This document shows positions 18,002-26,700 of a stretch of 64,000 nt of DNA, piece after piece. The DNA lies in NCBI GenBank assembly GCA_964408735.1, contig CAYPAX010000001.1, positions 1 through 64,000 on the forward strand, written 5' to 3'. A model generated the notes under the pieces. That model was given only the letters and a program-made list of their open reading frames with translations, did no database searches and was not told the origin of the DNA. The translations under genes and the position numbers were made by a program. Position 1 is the stretch's first letter. Each line of letters begins with the position of its first letter. This stretch comes from UBA7887 sp964408735. Its GTDB lineage: Bacteria; Pseudomonadota; Alphaproteobacteria; UBA7887.

Positions 18002-18880
18002 TTATTCTCCGAATTGGCCGACAGGGACGCCCTCGACGTCGACACGCAGCATAAGGATGCTGCCCGAGAGGGGATAGCGTGCAATCAGCTCGGCCGGACG
18101 GCCGTCGCAGAGGCTGGTCACGAACAGGGTGCGCATGTCCTCGCCGCCGAAGGCGCACATAGTCGGTGCTGGCACCGGCAGCGGAATCGATTCGATCACC
18201 TCGCCGGTTGGCGAAAAGCGGTTGAGGCGCCCGGCCGAGACACCGGCACTCCAATAGCCGCCCTTCACATCCGTCGCTGCGCCGTCGGGTCGGCCCTGCT
18301 CGGCTGTCGGCTCGGCAAAGCTGCGGCGGCCCGACATGGCGCCGTTGGCCGGGTCGAAATCCCAGATATCGATGCGGTTGGCCGTGCTGTCGCTGTGGAA
18401 CATGCGGCGTGCGTCGGCGGACCAGGCGAGGCCGTTGGAGACCATCAGACCGTCCACCTTGCGCGCGCAGGCGCCGTCGGCGCTGACCCGGTAGAGCGCG
18501 GCGATGGGCTGGCGCTCGGGGCGGTCGTCCATGCTGCCGATCCAGAAGGCGCCGTCGGGCCCGACCTTGCCGTCATTGAGCCGGGTGTGCGGCAGGTCGG
18601 CCTCGATGGCGGCGAGCGCCTCAAGCGCGCCGCTGGCCGGGTCGAACAGCGAGACGCCGTCGCGCAAGCCGACGACGAGGCGCCCGTCGGCGCAAAGCCC
18701 GAAGGCGCCGACTTCGCTAGAGAAGTCCCAAACCACGTGGTCCTCGCTCGCCAAGGTATAGGCATGAATGCGCCGGGCGGTGATATCGGCCCATAACAGG
18801 CGCCCGCCCGCCGCATCCCAGACCAGGCTCTCGCCCAGCCGGCAGCGACAGTCCACAAGGCAGGAAATCTCGTATGCCAC
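18002..18880 (-). CDS. SMP-30/gluconolactonase family lactonase
   Basis: The protein is a six-bladed propeller of the SMP-30 family, about 292 residues. The metal-binding pattern is visible: an early Glu in CRLGESLVWD, the Asn in HTRLNDGKVGPDGAFWIGSMD, a later Asn in SNGLAWSAD and the Asp in RPDGAATDV. Family members hydrolyse sugar lactones. GTG 18880 was chosen because GGGGAG lies six bases upstream; a TTG at 18886 overlaps this site. The neighbouring uronate-dehydrogenase-like gene starts three bases after the stop, which fits lactone opening after uronate oxidation. Its upstream region has been replaced by an inverted-repeat element from 18901. Confidence 0.9.
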   Translation of the reverse strand: MAYEISCLVDCRCRLGESLVWDAAGGRLLWADITARRIHAYTLASEDHVVWDFSSEVGAFGLCADGRLVVGLRDGVSLFDPASGALEALAAIEADLPHTRLNDGKVGPDGAFWIGSMDDRPERQPIAALYRVSADGACARKVDGLMVSNGLAWSADARRMFHSDSTANRIDIWDFDPANGAMSGRRSFAEPTAEQGRPDGAATDVKGGYWSAGVSAGRLNRFSPTGEVIESIPLPVPAPTMCAFGGEDMRTLFVTSLCDGRPAELIARYPLSGSILMLRVDVEGVPVGQFGE

Positions 18881-18900
18881 GGCCAACTCCCCTCATAAAT

Positions 18901-19040
18901 GGTGACAGTTACCTATTACTCCGAAATTTATTGTTATTTTTCAATAGCATATTCCATTTTGCAAGCCAAAAGCAATCGCGCTATCTTCATAACAATTTGA
19001 AATCACTGATATATTCCCGGAGTAATAGGTAACTGTCACC
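18901..19040. mobile_element. 140-bp MITE-like element with perfect 23-bp terminal inverted repeats
   Basis: Positions 18901-18923 (beginning GGTGACAGTTACCTATTACT) and 19018-19040 are exact reverse complements. The 94 bases between them are very AT-rich, in sharp contrast to the GC-rich surroundings, and encode no protein. No obvious target duplication flanks it. A further copy of one end lies at 47477-47493. It looks like a non-autonomous element mobilised in trans, or the solo ends of a larger element. It sits 20 bp before the start of the SMP-30 gene and could supply a promoter or hairpin. Confidence 0.85.
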
Positions 19041-19046
19041 GATTGT

Positions 19047-20198
19047 TTAGGCGGTGCCTGGGCCACCGAGCACCGTCGTGACCTGGCTCGAGAAGACGCC
19101 GCCATTGCCGTGGGCGAGCGCCACCTCGGCGCCGTCGATCTGGCGTTCGCCGCACTCGCCGCGCAACTGGCGCACCGCCTCGATGAAGGGGAAGATGCCG
19201 TACATGCCGGGATGGCAGCACGAGAGGCCGCCGCCATTGGTGTTCACAGGCAGCTTTCCGCCGGGCGCGATGGCGCCGCCTTCGACGAATTCGCCGCCCT
19301 CGCCCTTGGCGCAGAAGCCGAGATCCTCAAGGAACATCAGCGTGGTGATGGTGAAGGCGTCGTAGAGCTCGACAATATCGATATCGCTCACGTTCACGCC
19401 CGCCATCTCCAGCGCGCGAGGGCCTGACTCCGTCGCTGCCGAGACCGTGAGGTCGGGCATGTTGGCGATATAGCGGTGCCAGTGGGCCATGGCGGCGCCG
19501 AGCACGTAAGCCGGCGGCTTGGGCAGGTCGGGCGCGCGCTCGGGTCGCGTCAGCACGATGGCGCCGCCGCCGTCGGTCACCAGGCAGCAGTCGCGCACGG
19601 TGAACGGATCGCTGATCGGGCGCGCCGCCAGCACCTCTTGCAGCGAGGTCGGCTCACGGCGGAAGGCCTCCGGGTTCCTCTGCGCCCATTGCCGCGCGGC
19701 AACGGCGATCTCGGCCAGCTGCTCTCGCGTGGTGCCGTATTCGTGCATGTGCCGCGCCGCGGCCAAGGCATATGAGGTGATCGGCTGGCGCGGACGATAG
19801 GGCGCCTCGTAGGGGTCGGGCCGCGAACTCGACACCAGACGGCCTGCCGAGGAGCGCTGGTTGCTGGCATAGGCGATCAGCGCCACGTCGCAGATACCGG
19901 CCTGCAAGGCCATGGTGGCGATCAGCACCTGGGAGAGGTTGGACGAGCCGCCGATGACCGTGGAATCGGAGAACTTGGGCCTGATGCCGAGATACTCCGC
20001 CAGGCTCAACGAGCCCATGTTGTGCTGCATGGAGGTGCAGAACACCGCGTCCACATCGGCGATCTCGAGCCCGGCATCGCCGAGCGCCGCCTGGGCGGTG
20101 CCGGCCAGCAGCTCGAACTCGGACAGCCCAGGCGTCTCGCCGAGGCCATAGGTGCCGACGCCGGCGACGATGCTCGCCGCACGCAGGGAGGCGCTCAT
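19047..20198 (-). CDS. Thiolase-like protein (SCP-x / lipid-transfer type)
   Basis: The 383-residue thiolase-superfamily protein is of the type that pairs with DUF35 zinc-ribbon proteins. The first catalytic region reads GGSSNLSQVLIATMALQAG, without the usual nucleophilic cysteine, which is common in this non-classical branch. The C-terminal part has NTNGGGLSCCHPGMYGI in place of the usual GHP motif, and HGNGGVFSSQVTTVLGG. Members work in side-chain or CoA-ester degradation, or in condensation steps. The ATG at 20198 overlaps the stop of the zinc-ribbon gene (ATGA), so the two are co-translated and likely form a complex. The exact substrate is unknown. Confidence 0.87.
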   Translation of the reverse strand: MSASLRAASIVAGVGTYGLGETPGLSEFELLAGTAQAALGDAGLEIADVDAVFCTSMQHNMGSLSLAEYLGIRPKFSDSTVIGGSSNLSQVLIATMALQAGICDVALIAYASNQRSSAGRLVSSSRPDPYEAPYRPRQPITSYALAAARHMHEYGTTREQLAEIAVAARQWAQRNPEAFRREPTSLQEVLAARPISDPFTVRDCCLVTDGGGAIVLTRPERAPDLPKPPAYVLGAAMAHWHRYIANMPDLTVSAATESGPRALEMAGVNVSDIDIVELYDAFTITTLMFLEDLGFCAKGEGGEFVEGGAIAPGGKLPVNTNGGGLSCCHPGMYGIFPFIEAVRQLRGECGERQIDGAEVALAHGNGGVFSSQVTTVLGGPGTA

Positions 20199-20575
20199 TG
20201 TGCCGCTCCCGCGGCCGGGCGGAAGACCAGCAGCGGTGCCTCGTTCTCGCTGACGATAGCGGCCTCGACCGCCATGCCGATGCTGACCTCTTGCGGATCG
20301 ACACCATCGACCCGGCTCATCAGCCGCGCGCCCTCCTTGAGAGTGATCAGGGCAACGTTGTGGTCGCCGCCCTGGTCGGGCTTGCGGCGCACGACGCTGG
20401 TCGAATAGACCGTGCCACGGCCGGATGGCTCATGCCATGCCAGCGCCTCGCTACCACAATGGGGGCAGACGCTGCGGGGATAGAACACCCACTTGCCGCA
20501 GTCGTCGCAACGCTGCAGGCGCAAACGCCCGGCGGCGAGATTGTCGAAATAGGTCTGCTCGGGCCCGGCTGTCAT
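20195..20575 (-). CDS. Zn-ribbon OB-fold protein (DUF35 family), thiolase partner
   Basis: The roughly 126-residue protein has an N-terminal rubredoxin-like zinc ribbon (LQRCDDCGKW and VCPHCGSEALAW, four cysteines) followed by an OB fold (GRGTVYSTSVVRR ... VALITLKEGARLMSRV). Family members bind acyl-CoA chains and partner with thiolases such as the one encoded directly downstream. ATG 20575 overlaps the TGA of the spermidine-synthase-like gene, with GGGAG upstream, and the stop overlaps the thiolase start, so the three genes are translationally coupled in series. A longer start to 20614 is possible but less likely. Confidence 0.88.
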   Translation of the reverse strand: MTAGPEQTYFDNLAAGRLRLQRCDDCGKWVFYPRSVCPHCGSEALAWHEPSGRGTVYSTSVVRRKPDQGGDHNVALITLKEGARLMSRVDGVDPQEVSIGMAVEAAIVSENEAPLLVFRPAAGAAQ

Positions 20576-21465
20576 ACGTCGTCTCCCTCTTGTCTCGCCA
20601 ACAGCGTCTGCCACCAGGGCGGCAGCGCAAAGGCGGCGCGATGAACCTCGGGCGTGTAGTGGCGCCCGCGATACCGCGACACCGGATTGGAATAGTCGTG
20701 ACCGTCGGCGCTGTACAGGAAGAAACCGAAATCGGCGCCGGGATAGACCGGCACCACCGAGCGGTAGGCGTCAAGATGGGGCAGCAGGCGGCGCTCGCGC
20801 ATCAGGCTGACCAGATTGGGCGCGCCGTCATTGCAGAGCTCCTGCAGGAAGCGCGGGCCGTCATTGGTCAGGAACAAGCTGTCGGAATCGACCACCACGC
20901 CGCCGTCGGCGAGGCAGGCGGCGAGGTCGCGGCAGAAGGCCTCGCCGAACAGCCCGCCCGAGGGGCCGACCGGCTCGGTGAGGTCCAACAGGATGACATC
21001 GAAGCACTCGCCTCGTGCCTGCGCCTGGCGCAAGTAAGCGGCGGCGTCCGCCACCACCAACGTGGCGCGGGGGTCGTCGCCGTTCCCGACAAGGCCGAGA
21101 AAGCGGTTCGAGACCTCGATAACGCGGGCATCGATCTCGACCATGACCACGCGCGTAACGAAGGGATGCACCAGCGCCTCGCGCAAGGCACCGCCATCGC
21201 CGCCGCCGACGATCAGTACCGAAGCGCCTGCGCGCGCGCGCGCCAGCAGCGGCACGTGCAAGGCCATTTCGTGATAGAGATACTCGTCCGCCTGACTGGC
21301 CTGGATCAGCCCGTCGAGCACCAGCACGCGCCCCAGCACGGCATGCTCCCAGACCTCGATCTCCTGATGCTCGCTCTGCTCGCTGTGCAGACGCCGCATC
21401 TTCAGGGCGTGGGCTACGCCCAGGCCCTCGTCGCGCTCGCGCCACCAAATCTCCTGCTCGCTCAT
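20572..21465 (-). CDS. speE: Spermidine synthase-like aminopropyltransferase
   Basis: The roughly 297-residue protein has the spermidine synthase fold: a short N-terminal beta domain (WWRERDEGLGVAHALKMRRL), HEMALHVPLLA, the SAM-binding loop LIVGGGDGGALREAL, MVEIDARVIEVSNRFL and the catalytic region DVILLDLTEPVGPS. The usual catalytic DxxDP loop is altered here (DLTEPVGPS), so a different amine acceptor is possible. ATG 21465 has GGGAGG upstream. It is the first gene of a coupled set with the zinc-ribbon and thiolase genes, an unusual partnership. It is divergent from the papain-like gene, with about 110 bp between them. Confidence 0.86.
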   Translation of the reverse strand: MSEQEIWWRERDEGLGVAHALKMRRLHSEQSEHQEIEVWEHAVLGRVLVLDGLIQASQADEYLYHEMALHVPLLARARAGASVLIVGGGDGGALREALVHPFVTRVVMVEIDARVIEVSNRFLGLVGNGDDPRATLVVADAAAYLRQAQARGECFDVILLDLTEPVGPSGGLFGEAFCRDLAACLADGGVVVDSDSLFLTNDGPRFLQELCNDGAPNLVSLMRERRLLPHLDAYRSVVPVYPGADFGFFLYSADGHDYSNPVSRYRGRHYTPEVHRAAFALPPWWQTLLARQEGDDV

Positions 21466-21574
21466 CGTCGTCTCGCCCTCCCTGCCACGGCCATTGCATA
21501 GCATGGCCGCGCGCCGCGGACGCTGTTTTTGCGGTGTCTTGTGTTAGGCTTCGGCGCAGCAGGGAGACAAGACG

Positions 21575-23125
21575 ATGGGGAGGAAACCTATGCAGCGTGT
21601 CGCAATCTCGATATTGGCGGTGCTTCTCCTGGCAATCGGCGCCACGGATAGCGTCGCCCAAGGCCTGAAAGCGGAGGACCCCACCGCCTATCGCTCGTTT
21701 GCGCGGGCGCCCCTGCACCGCGCCTTCCTGCCCATAGCGGTGGACCTGTCGCACGCCTTCCCGACGCCCGGCGACCAGGGCGACCAGGGCTCCTGCGTCG
21801 GCTGGGCCGTGGGCTATGCCGCGCGCAGCTTTTACGTCCTCGAGCACGAGGGCGGCAATCCGGGCAACGCCAGCGATATCGTCAGCCCGTCCTTCATCTA
21901 CAACACCATCAACGACCAGCCCGGCAATTGCGAAAACGGCACGCGCATCTCCGATGCCTTGGAGCTGCTGCGCTTCTGGGGCGCCTTGAGCATTGCCGAG
22001 GCGCCATACCTGCCGCGTAGCTGCAATCCGCCGAGCGAGGTCGCGGCGGAAGCCTTGCAGCGCTTTCAGATCTGGGACTGGCGCACGGTCGACTACACCC
22101 GCCTCGACGACATCAAGGGCCAGCTCGCCAAAGGCCATCCGGTGATCTTCGGCGCCGCCCTGACCTACGATTTCGACGACATGCGCGATGCCACGGTCTA
22201 TCACGGCAGCGGCGAGGAATGGGGCTCGTCCCATGCCATGGTGCTGGTCGGCTACGACGACATGCGCCAAGCCTTCAAGCTGATCAATTCCTGGGGCAAG
22301 CGCTGGGGAGAAGGCGGCTTCGGCTGGATCGCCTACGACACTTTCGCCGCCCGCGCCAACAGCGCCTTCGTGGTCGAGCCGAGCGCCGGCCAGCGACCTG
22401 AGCCGGATCCCGAGCCGGCGCCGGTGCCGGAGCCCGATGTCGCCGTCGTGGTGCCGGAACCTGGCCCCGGCGATATCGATCCGCCGCTCGAGACCTACGC
22501 CTGCGCCGAGTTGCACGCCAACATCGTGAACGGCCGCCTGGTGGTCTCGGGCTTCGTCGCCAGCCGCGGCGACCTGGCACAGCTCCAGGTCTCCCTGGCC
22601 GGGCGCGACGCGGTGCTGCGTGTCGCCGTGCATGAATGGCCGCAATGCGAAGCGCTGATGACCTTCCGCCAGCAGATGGCGGAAGGTGGCGGACCCGAGA
22701 TTCGCATCGTCGCCGGCAAGACCGAGTTCGCCCGCGGCGAGACCCTGGTGCTCGAAGTGACCACGCCCTCCTACCCCTCCTACCTCTACCTGTCCTATAT
22801 CCAGGCGAGCGGCGAGGTGGTGCACTTGGTGCAGCCGTCCGGGCCGGTGCCCTCGCCCTTACCCGCCGGCCAGACCCTGACCTTCGGCGACGGCCTCGAC
22901 GGCCGCACCCGCTTTGTGGTCACGCCGCCCTTCGGCAACGAGATGATCATTGCGCTGGCCGCTGCCAGCCCGTTGTTCGCCCAGCCGCGCCCGGGTGTGG
23001 AGATCGAGCGCGACTACCTCACCGCCTTCCGCGATGCCCTGGTGGTCAAGCCCATCGCCGGGGTCGAGCCGAGGCGCGTGCGCGGCAGCTACGCCACCCT
23101 GTCGACGCGGGATGCCGGGCAATGA
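21575..23125 (+). CDS. Secreted papain-like (C1) peptidase with C-terminal DUF4384-like domain
   Basis: The 516-residue exported protein has a signal peptide ending near AQG at residue 30. The C1 peptidase domain shows the full catalytic set: the oxyanion Gln and nucleophile in DQGSCVGWA (C74), His in SSHAMVLVGYDD (H220) and Asn in LINSWGKRWGEGGFGW (N238). A proline/glutamate-rich linker (~270-305) leads to a C-terminal beta domain of the DUF4384 type (YPSYLYLSYIQASGEVVHLV). Two ATGs (21575 and 21590) each have a usable ribosome site. The stop overlaps the OmpA-domain gene (ATGA), so the protease probably works at the outer membrane or in the periplasm. Substrate unknown. Confidence 0.9.
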   Translation: MGRKPMQRVAISILAVLLLAIGATDSVAQGLKAEDPTAYRSFARAPLHRAFLPIAVDLSHAFPTPGDQGDQGSCVGWAVGYAARSFYVLEHEGGNPGNASDIVSPSFIYNTINDQPGNCENGTRISDALELLRFWGALSIAEAPYLPRSCNPPSEVAAEALQRFQIWDWRTVDYTRLDDIKGQLAKGHPVIFGAALTYDFDDMRDATVYHGSGEEWGSSHAMVLVGYDDMRQAFKLINSWGKRWGEGGFGWIAYDTFAARANSAFVVEPSAGQRPEPDPEPAPVPEPDVAVVVPEPGPGDIDPPLETYACAELHANIVNGRLVVSGFVASRGDLAQLQVSLAGRDAVLRVAVHEWPQCEALMTFRQQMAEGGGPEIRIVAGKTEFARGETLVLEVTTPSYPSYLYLSYIQASGEVVHLVQPSGPVPSPLPAGQTLTFGDGLDGRTRFVVTPPFGNEMIIALAAASPLFAQPRPGVEIERDYLTAFRDALVVKPIAGVEPRRVRGSYATLSTRDAGQ

Positions 23126-23646
23126 ACCGACTCGGTCGCATCCTGATGTGTCTGGTGCTTGCCGGCGCCGTCGCGCCGCTCGCCTCTGCCGACGATCCCA
23201 GTACCGAAGATATCGTGCGCAGCCTGACGCCCGAGCCGGGCACGCGCAGCTTGCGCGGCGTCGACGTTGAGGGCGGCGGCGAGCCCGCAGGCCCGCCCTC
23301 GATCGACCTGCAGGTCCAGTTCGCCTACGATTCGGCAGTGCTCGGCACGGACGCGCTGATTGTCCTGCAACGGCTCGGCGAAGCCCTCGGCGATCCGCGC
23401 CTGGCCCAGTACAGCTTCGTCATCGCCGGGCACACCGATGCGCGGGGCAGCGACGCCTACAATCTCGACCTGTCGCAGCGCCGCGCGAATAGCGTGCGCG
23501 ATTTTCTCGCCGGGCGCCACGGCATCGCCCGCAACCGCATGATGGCGCTGGGACACGGCGAATCCCAGCTTGCCGACCCCGCCAACCCCGATGCGGCCAT
23601 CAACCGTCGTGTGCAAGTGGTGAACATCGGCAATGACGGCGGCTGA
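23122..23646 (+). CDS. OmpA-family peptidoglycan-binding protein
   Basis: The 174-residue protein has a signal peptide (MNRLGRILMCLVLAGAVAPLASA) and a C-terminal OmpA-like domain: VQFAYDSAVLGTDALIVLQRL, VIAGHTDARGSDAYNLDLSQRRA and GHGESQLADPANPDAAINRRV. These carry the residues that hold diaminopimelate in peptidoglycan. There is no beta-barrel, so it is a periplasmic or lipid-attached anchor; a cysteine at position 10 lies inside the leader and is not a clear lipobox. The start overlaps the papain-like gene stop, which argues that protease and anchor are made together. The giant beta-helix gene follows after 108 bp. Confidence 0.92.
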   Translation: MNRLGRILMCLVLAGAVAPLASADDPSTEDIVRSLTPEPGTRSLRGVDVEGGGEPAGPPSIDLQVQFAYDSAVLGTDALIVLQRLGEALGDPRLAQYSFVIAGHTDARGSDAYNLDLSQRRANSVRDFLAGRHGIARNRMMALGHGESQLADPANPDAAINRRVQVVNIGNDGG

Positions 23647-23663
23647 CAGCCTTGATTAGGGCC

Positions 23664-23690
23664 GGGAATCTTGGCTCAATGGTAAGAGCA
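23664..23690 (+). other. tRNA-like 5' fragment (acceptor strand and D-arm only)
   Basis: The stretch resembles the start of a tRNA: a 7-base acceptor-like strand, then TTGGCTCAATGGTAAGAGCA with a good D-stem (GCTC/GAGC) and a GG in the loop. There is no T-arm and no matching 3' acceptor strand, so it is not a functional tRNA. A 7-bp inverted repeat (GTCACCG at 23691, CGGTGAC at 23730) follows. It may be a decayed tRNA left by recombination, or chance. Confidence 0.35.
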
Positions 23691-23754
23691 GTCACCGCTA
23701 CGGGGTAACGGGCGCGGCGCTGACTGGAACGGTGACACACCAGGGGAGGACGCC

Positions 23755-26700
23755 ATGCGCGCAATGCTCAAAGCCGGCTTCTTGGCGACAGCGATGGCCT
23801 TGGCGTGGATTGCCGCAAGTCAGGCACAGGACACCGACACGGCCGTCAGCGCCGACAGCCCGGGCGTCGAATCCACCGCTTTCGACATTGCCTTCTGGAA
23901 TTCGATCAAGGACAGCACGAATCCCGCCGATTTCGAAGACTATATCGCCCAGTTCCCCGATGGCGGTTTCGTCCGCCTCGCCAAGCGGCGGCTGGCCGCC
24001 ATGCGCGAGCGCGGCATCGTCGTGGTCCCTGAGCCCGATCCCGATATCGTGGTCGACGCCGAACCCGCCACCATGGTCACCCTGCAGAACGCCACTGTGC
24101 GCTCGGGCCCCGGGCCCGAGTTCGATACGCTGACTTCGCTGCCCTCCGGGACTTCGATCGACGTGCTCGGCAAGGTTCAGGACGGCGATTGGTATCAAGT
24201 GATCCTGCCCGACGGCAGCGTGGGCTTCGTCAACGCCGCCCTGCTCGGAGACGGCGGCACGCCTGACGTCGACAGCGAAGACATCGCGGTGGTGGTGCCG
24301 CCGCGCCCCGACACCTCGATCAGCGAGTTGCACGTGGATGCGGCGGGCGGGCGTGACTACCGCACCATCCAGGAGGCGATCGACGTCTCCGGGCCGAACG
24401 CCGTGATCTATGTCCACCCCGGCACCTATAGCGACGGCATGCTAATCGACAAGACGGTGGAGATCATCGGTGTCGGCGAGCGCGATGAGATCCGCGTCGA
24501 GGTCGCCGGCGCCGATGCCGCCTGGTTCCAGGGCGGCGACGGCAAGCTGGCCAACATGACCCTGCGTCAGTTGGGCGACGGCAACTGGTTCGGCATCGAT
24601 ATCGCTGCCGGCCGGCCGACGATCGAGAATATCGACGTCAGCAGCCAGAGCCTGTCCAACATCGCCATTCGCGACGGCGCCGATCCCGTGGTGCGCGATT
24701 CCGCCATCCACGACGGCGCCCAGGCCGGCATCAATATCTACGACGGCGGCCGCGGCAGCATCGAGAACAACGATATCTTCGCCAACACCTATGCCGGCGT
24801 CGTCGTCGAAGCTTCGACCGGCCCGCTGATTCGCGGCAACCGCCTTCACGATGGTCTTGAAAGCGGCATCTTGATAAGCGATGGCGCCCGCGCCACCATC
24901 GACGACAACGATATCGTCGACAATGCCAGTGCCGGCATCGTAATCAACGCCGACGGCAGCCCGACGGTCACCAACAACCGCATCAACCGCAACGGCTACG
25001 AGGCGATCTGGGTGCGCACGGGCGGCGGCGGCCGCTTCGAAGGCAATGACCTGCGCGACAATGTGCGCGGCGCCTGGGATATCGAGGAAGGCCCCGGGCC
25101 CATCCACCGCACCAACAATATCCCGGAAGACGATTTCGTCTCGCCGCCGCCGGTGGTGGCGGGCGCTTCCGAAATCCATGTCGATGCCATAGGCGGGCGT
25201 GACTATCGCTCCATCCAGGTCGCCATCGACGCGGCCGGCCCGGGCTCGATCATCCATGTTCATCCGGGCACCTACAACGAAGGCCTGGTCATTACCAAGA
25301 CCCTCGATATCGTCGGCGTCGGCGACCGCACCGGCGTGGTTATCGAATCGAACGGTGCCGATGCCGCCTGGTTCCAGGGCGGCGACGGGCGTATTGCCAA
25401 TATGACCCTGCGACAGACCGGCGGCGGCAGTTGGTATGGCATCGATATTTCGGCCGGCAACCCGACTGTCGAGAATGTCGACCTGGCCAGCCAAAGCCTG
25501 GCCAATATCGCGATCCGCGAAGGCGCCGATCCGATCGTTCGGGATTCGCGCATCCACGACAGTCCGGAAAGCGGCATCTACATCTACGACAACGGTCGCG
25601 GCAGGATCGAGAACAACGACATTCATGACAACGGCAAGGCCGGGATCACGGTAGACTCGGGCGGCCGCCCGACGGTGATCGGCAATCGCGTCACGGGCAG
25701 TGGCTATGAAGGCGTATGGATCGTCGCGGCCGCCGCCGGTGGCCGCTTTGAGCATAACGATTTGCGCGGCAATGGCCGCGGCGCCTGGGATATCGAGGAC
25801 GGCGCCGGGCCGGTGATCCGGGTCGGCAACCAGCCCGATGACGGCGGCGGCGGCGGTGAGGTCACACCGCCTCCCGTCGCGAGCGCCGGCGAGCTGCATG
25901 TGGACGCAGCGGGGGGCCGCGACTATCGCATTCTGCAGCAGGCCATCGACGCGGCCGAGGAAGGCACCACGATCTACGTCCATCCCGGCACCTACACGGC
26001 CGGCATGCTGATCGAAAAGAGCGTCGAAATCATCGGCACCGGCAGCCGCGAAGAGGTGGTGATCGAATCCACCGGCGCCGACGTCGCCTGGTTCCAGGGC
26101 GGCAATGGGCGCCTCGCCAACATGACCCTGCGCCAGATGGGCGGCGGCAATTGGTACGGCATCGACATCTCGGCCGGCAATCCGACCATCGAGAACGTCG
26201 ACCTGGCCAGCCAAAGCCTGGCCAACATCGCCATCCGCGACGGCGCCGACCCCACCATCCGGGACTCCAGCCTGCATGACAGCCCGGAGAGCGGCGTCTA
26301 CGTCTATGACAATGGCCGCGGCACGATCGTGAACAACGACATCTACGACAATGAGAAGGCCGGTATCTCGGTCGCGTCCGGTGCCAATCCCGTGGTGCGC
26401 GACAATCGCATCACCGGCAGCGGTTACGAAGCCGTGTGGGTGCTTTCCGACGCTGCCGGCGGCCGCTTCGAGGACAACGACCTGCGCGGCAATGCCCGCG
26501 GCGCCTGGGATATCGAGGATGGCGCCGGGCCGGTGATCCGGGTCGGCAACCAGCCCGACGACGGCCCGGGCGGCGGTGACGTGCCGCCACCGGTGGCGAG
26601 CGCGGGCGAGCTGCATGTGGACGCGGCGGGCGGGCGCGACTACCGCACCCTGCAGGAGGCCATCGACGCGGCGACCGACGGCACCGTGATATTCGTGCAT

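Noticed and set aside
20861..22825. A 654-residue minus-strand open frame
   Set aside because: It crosses the start of the papain-like gene and the spermidine-synthase gene on the other frames, has Gly/Arg/Gly-rich shadow composition and no recognisable domain.
23664..23736. A complete tRNA gene
   Set aside because: Only the acceptor strand and D-arm resemble a tRNA; T-arm, anticodon stem and 3' pairing are absent.
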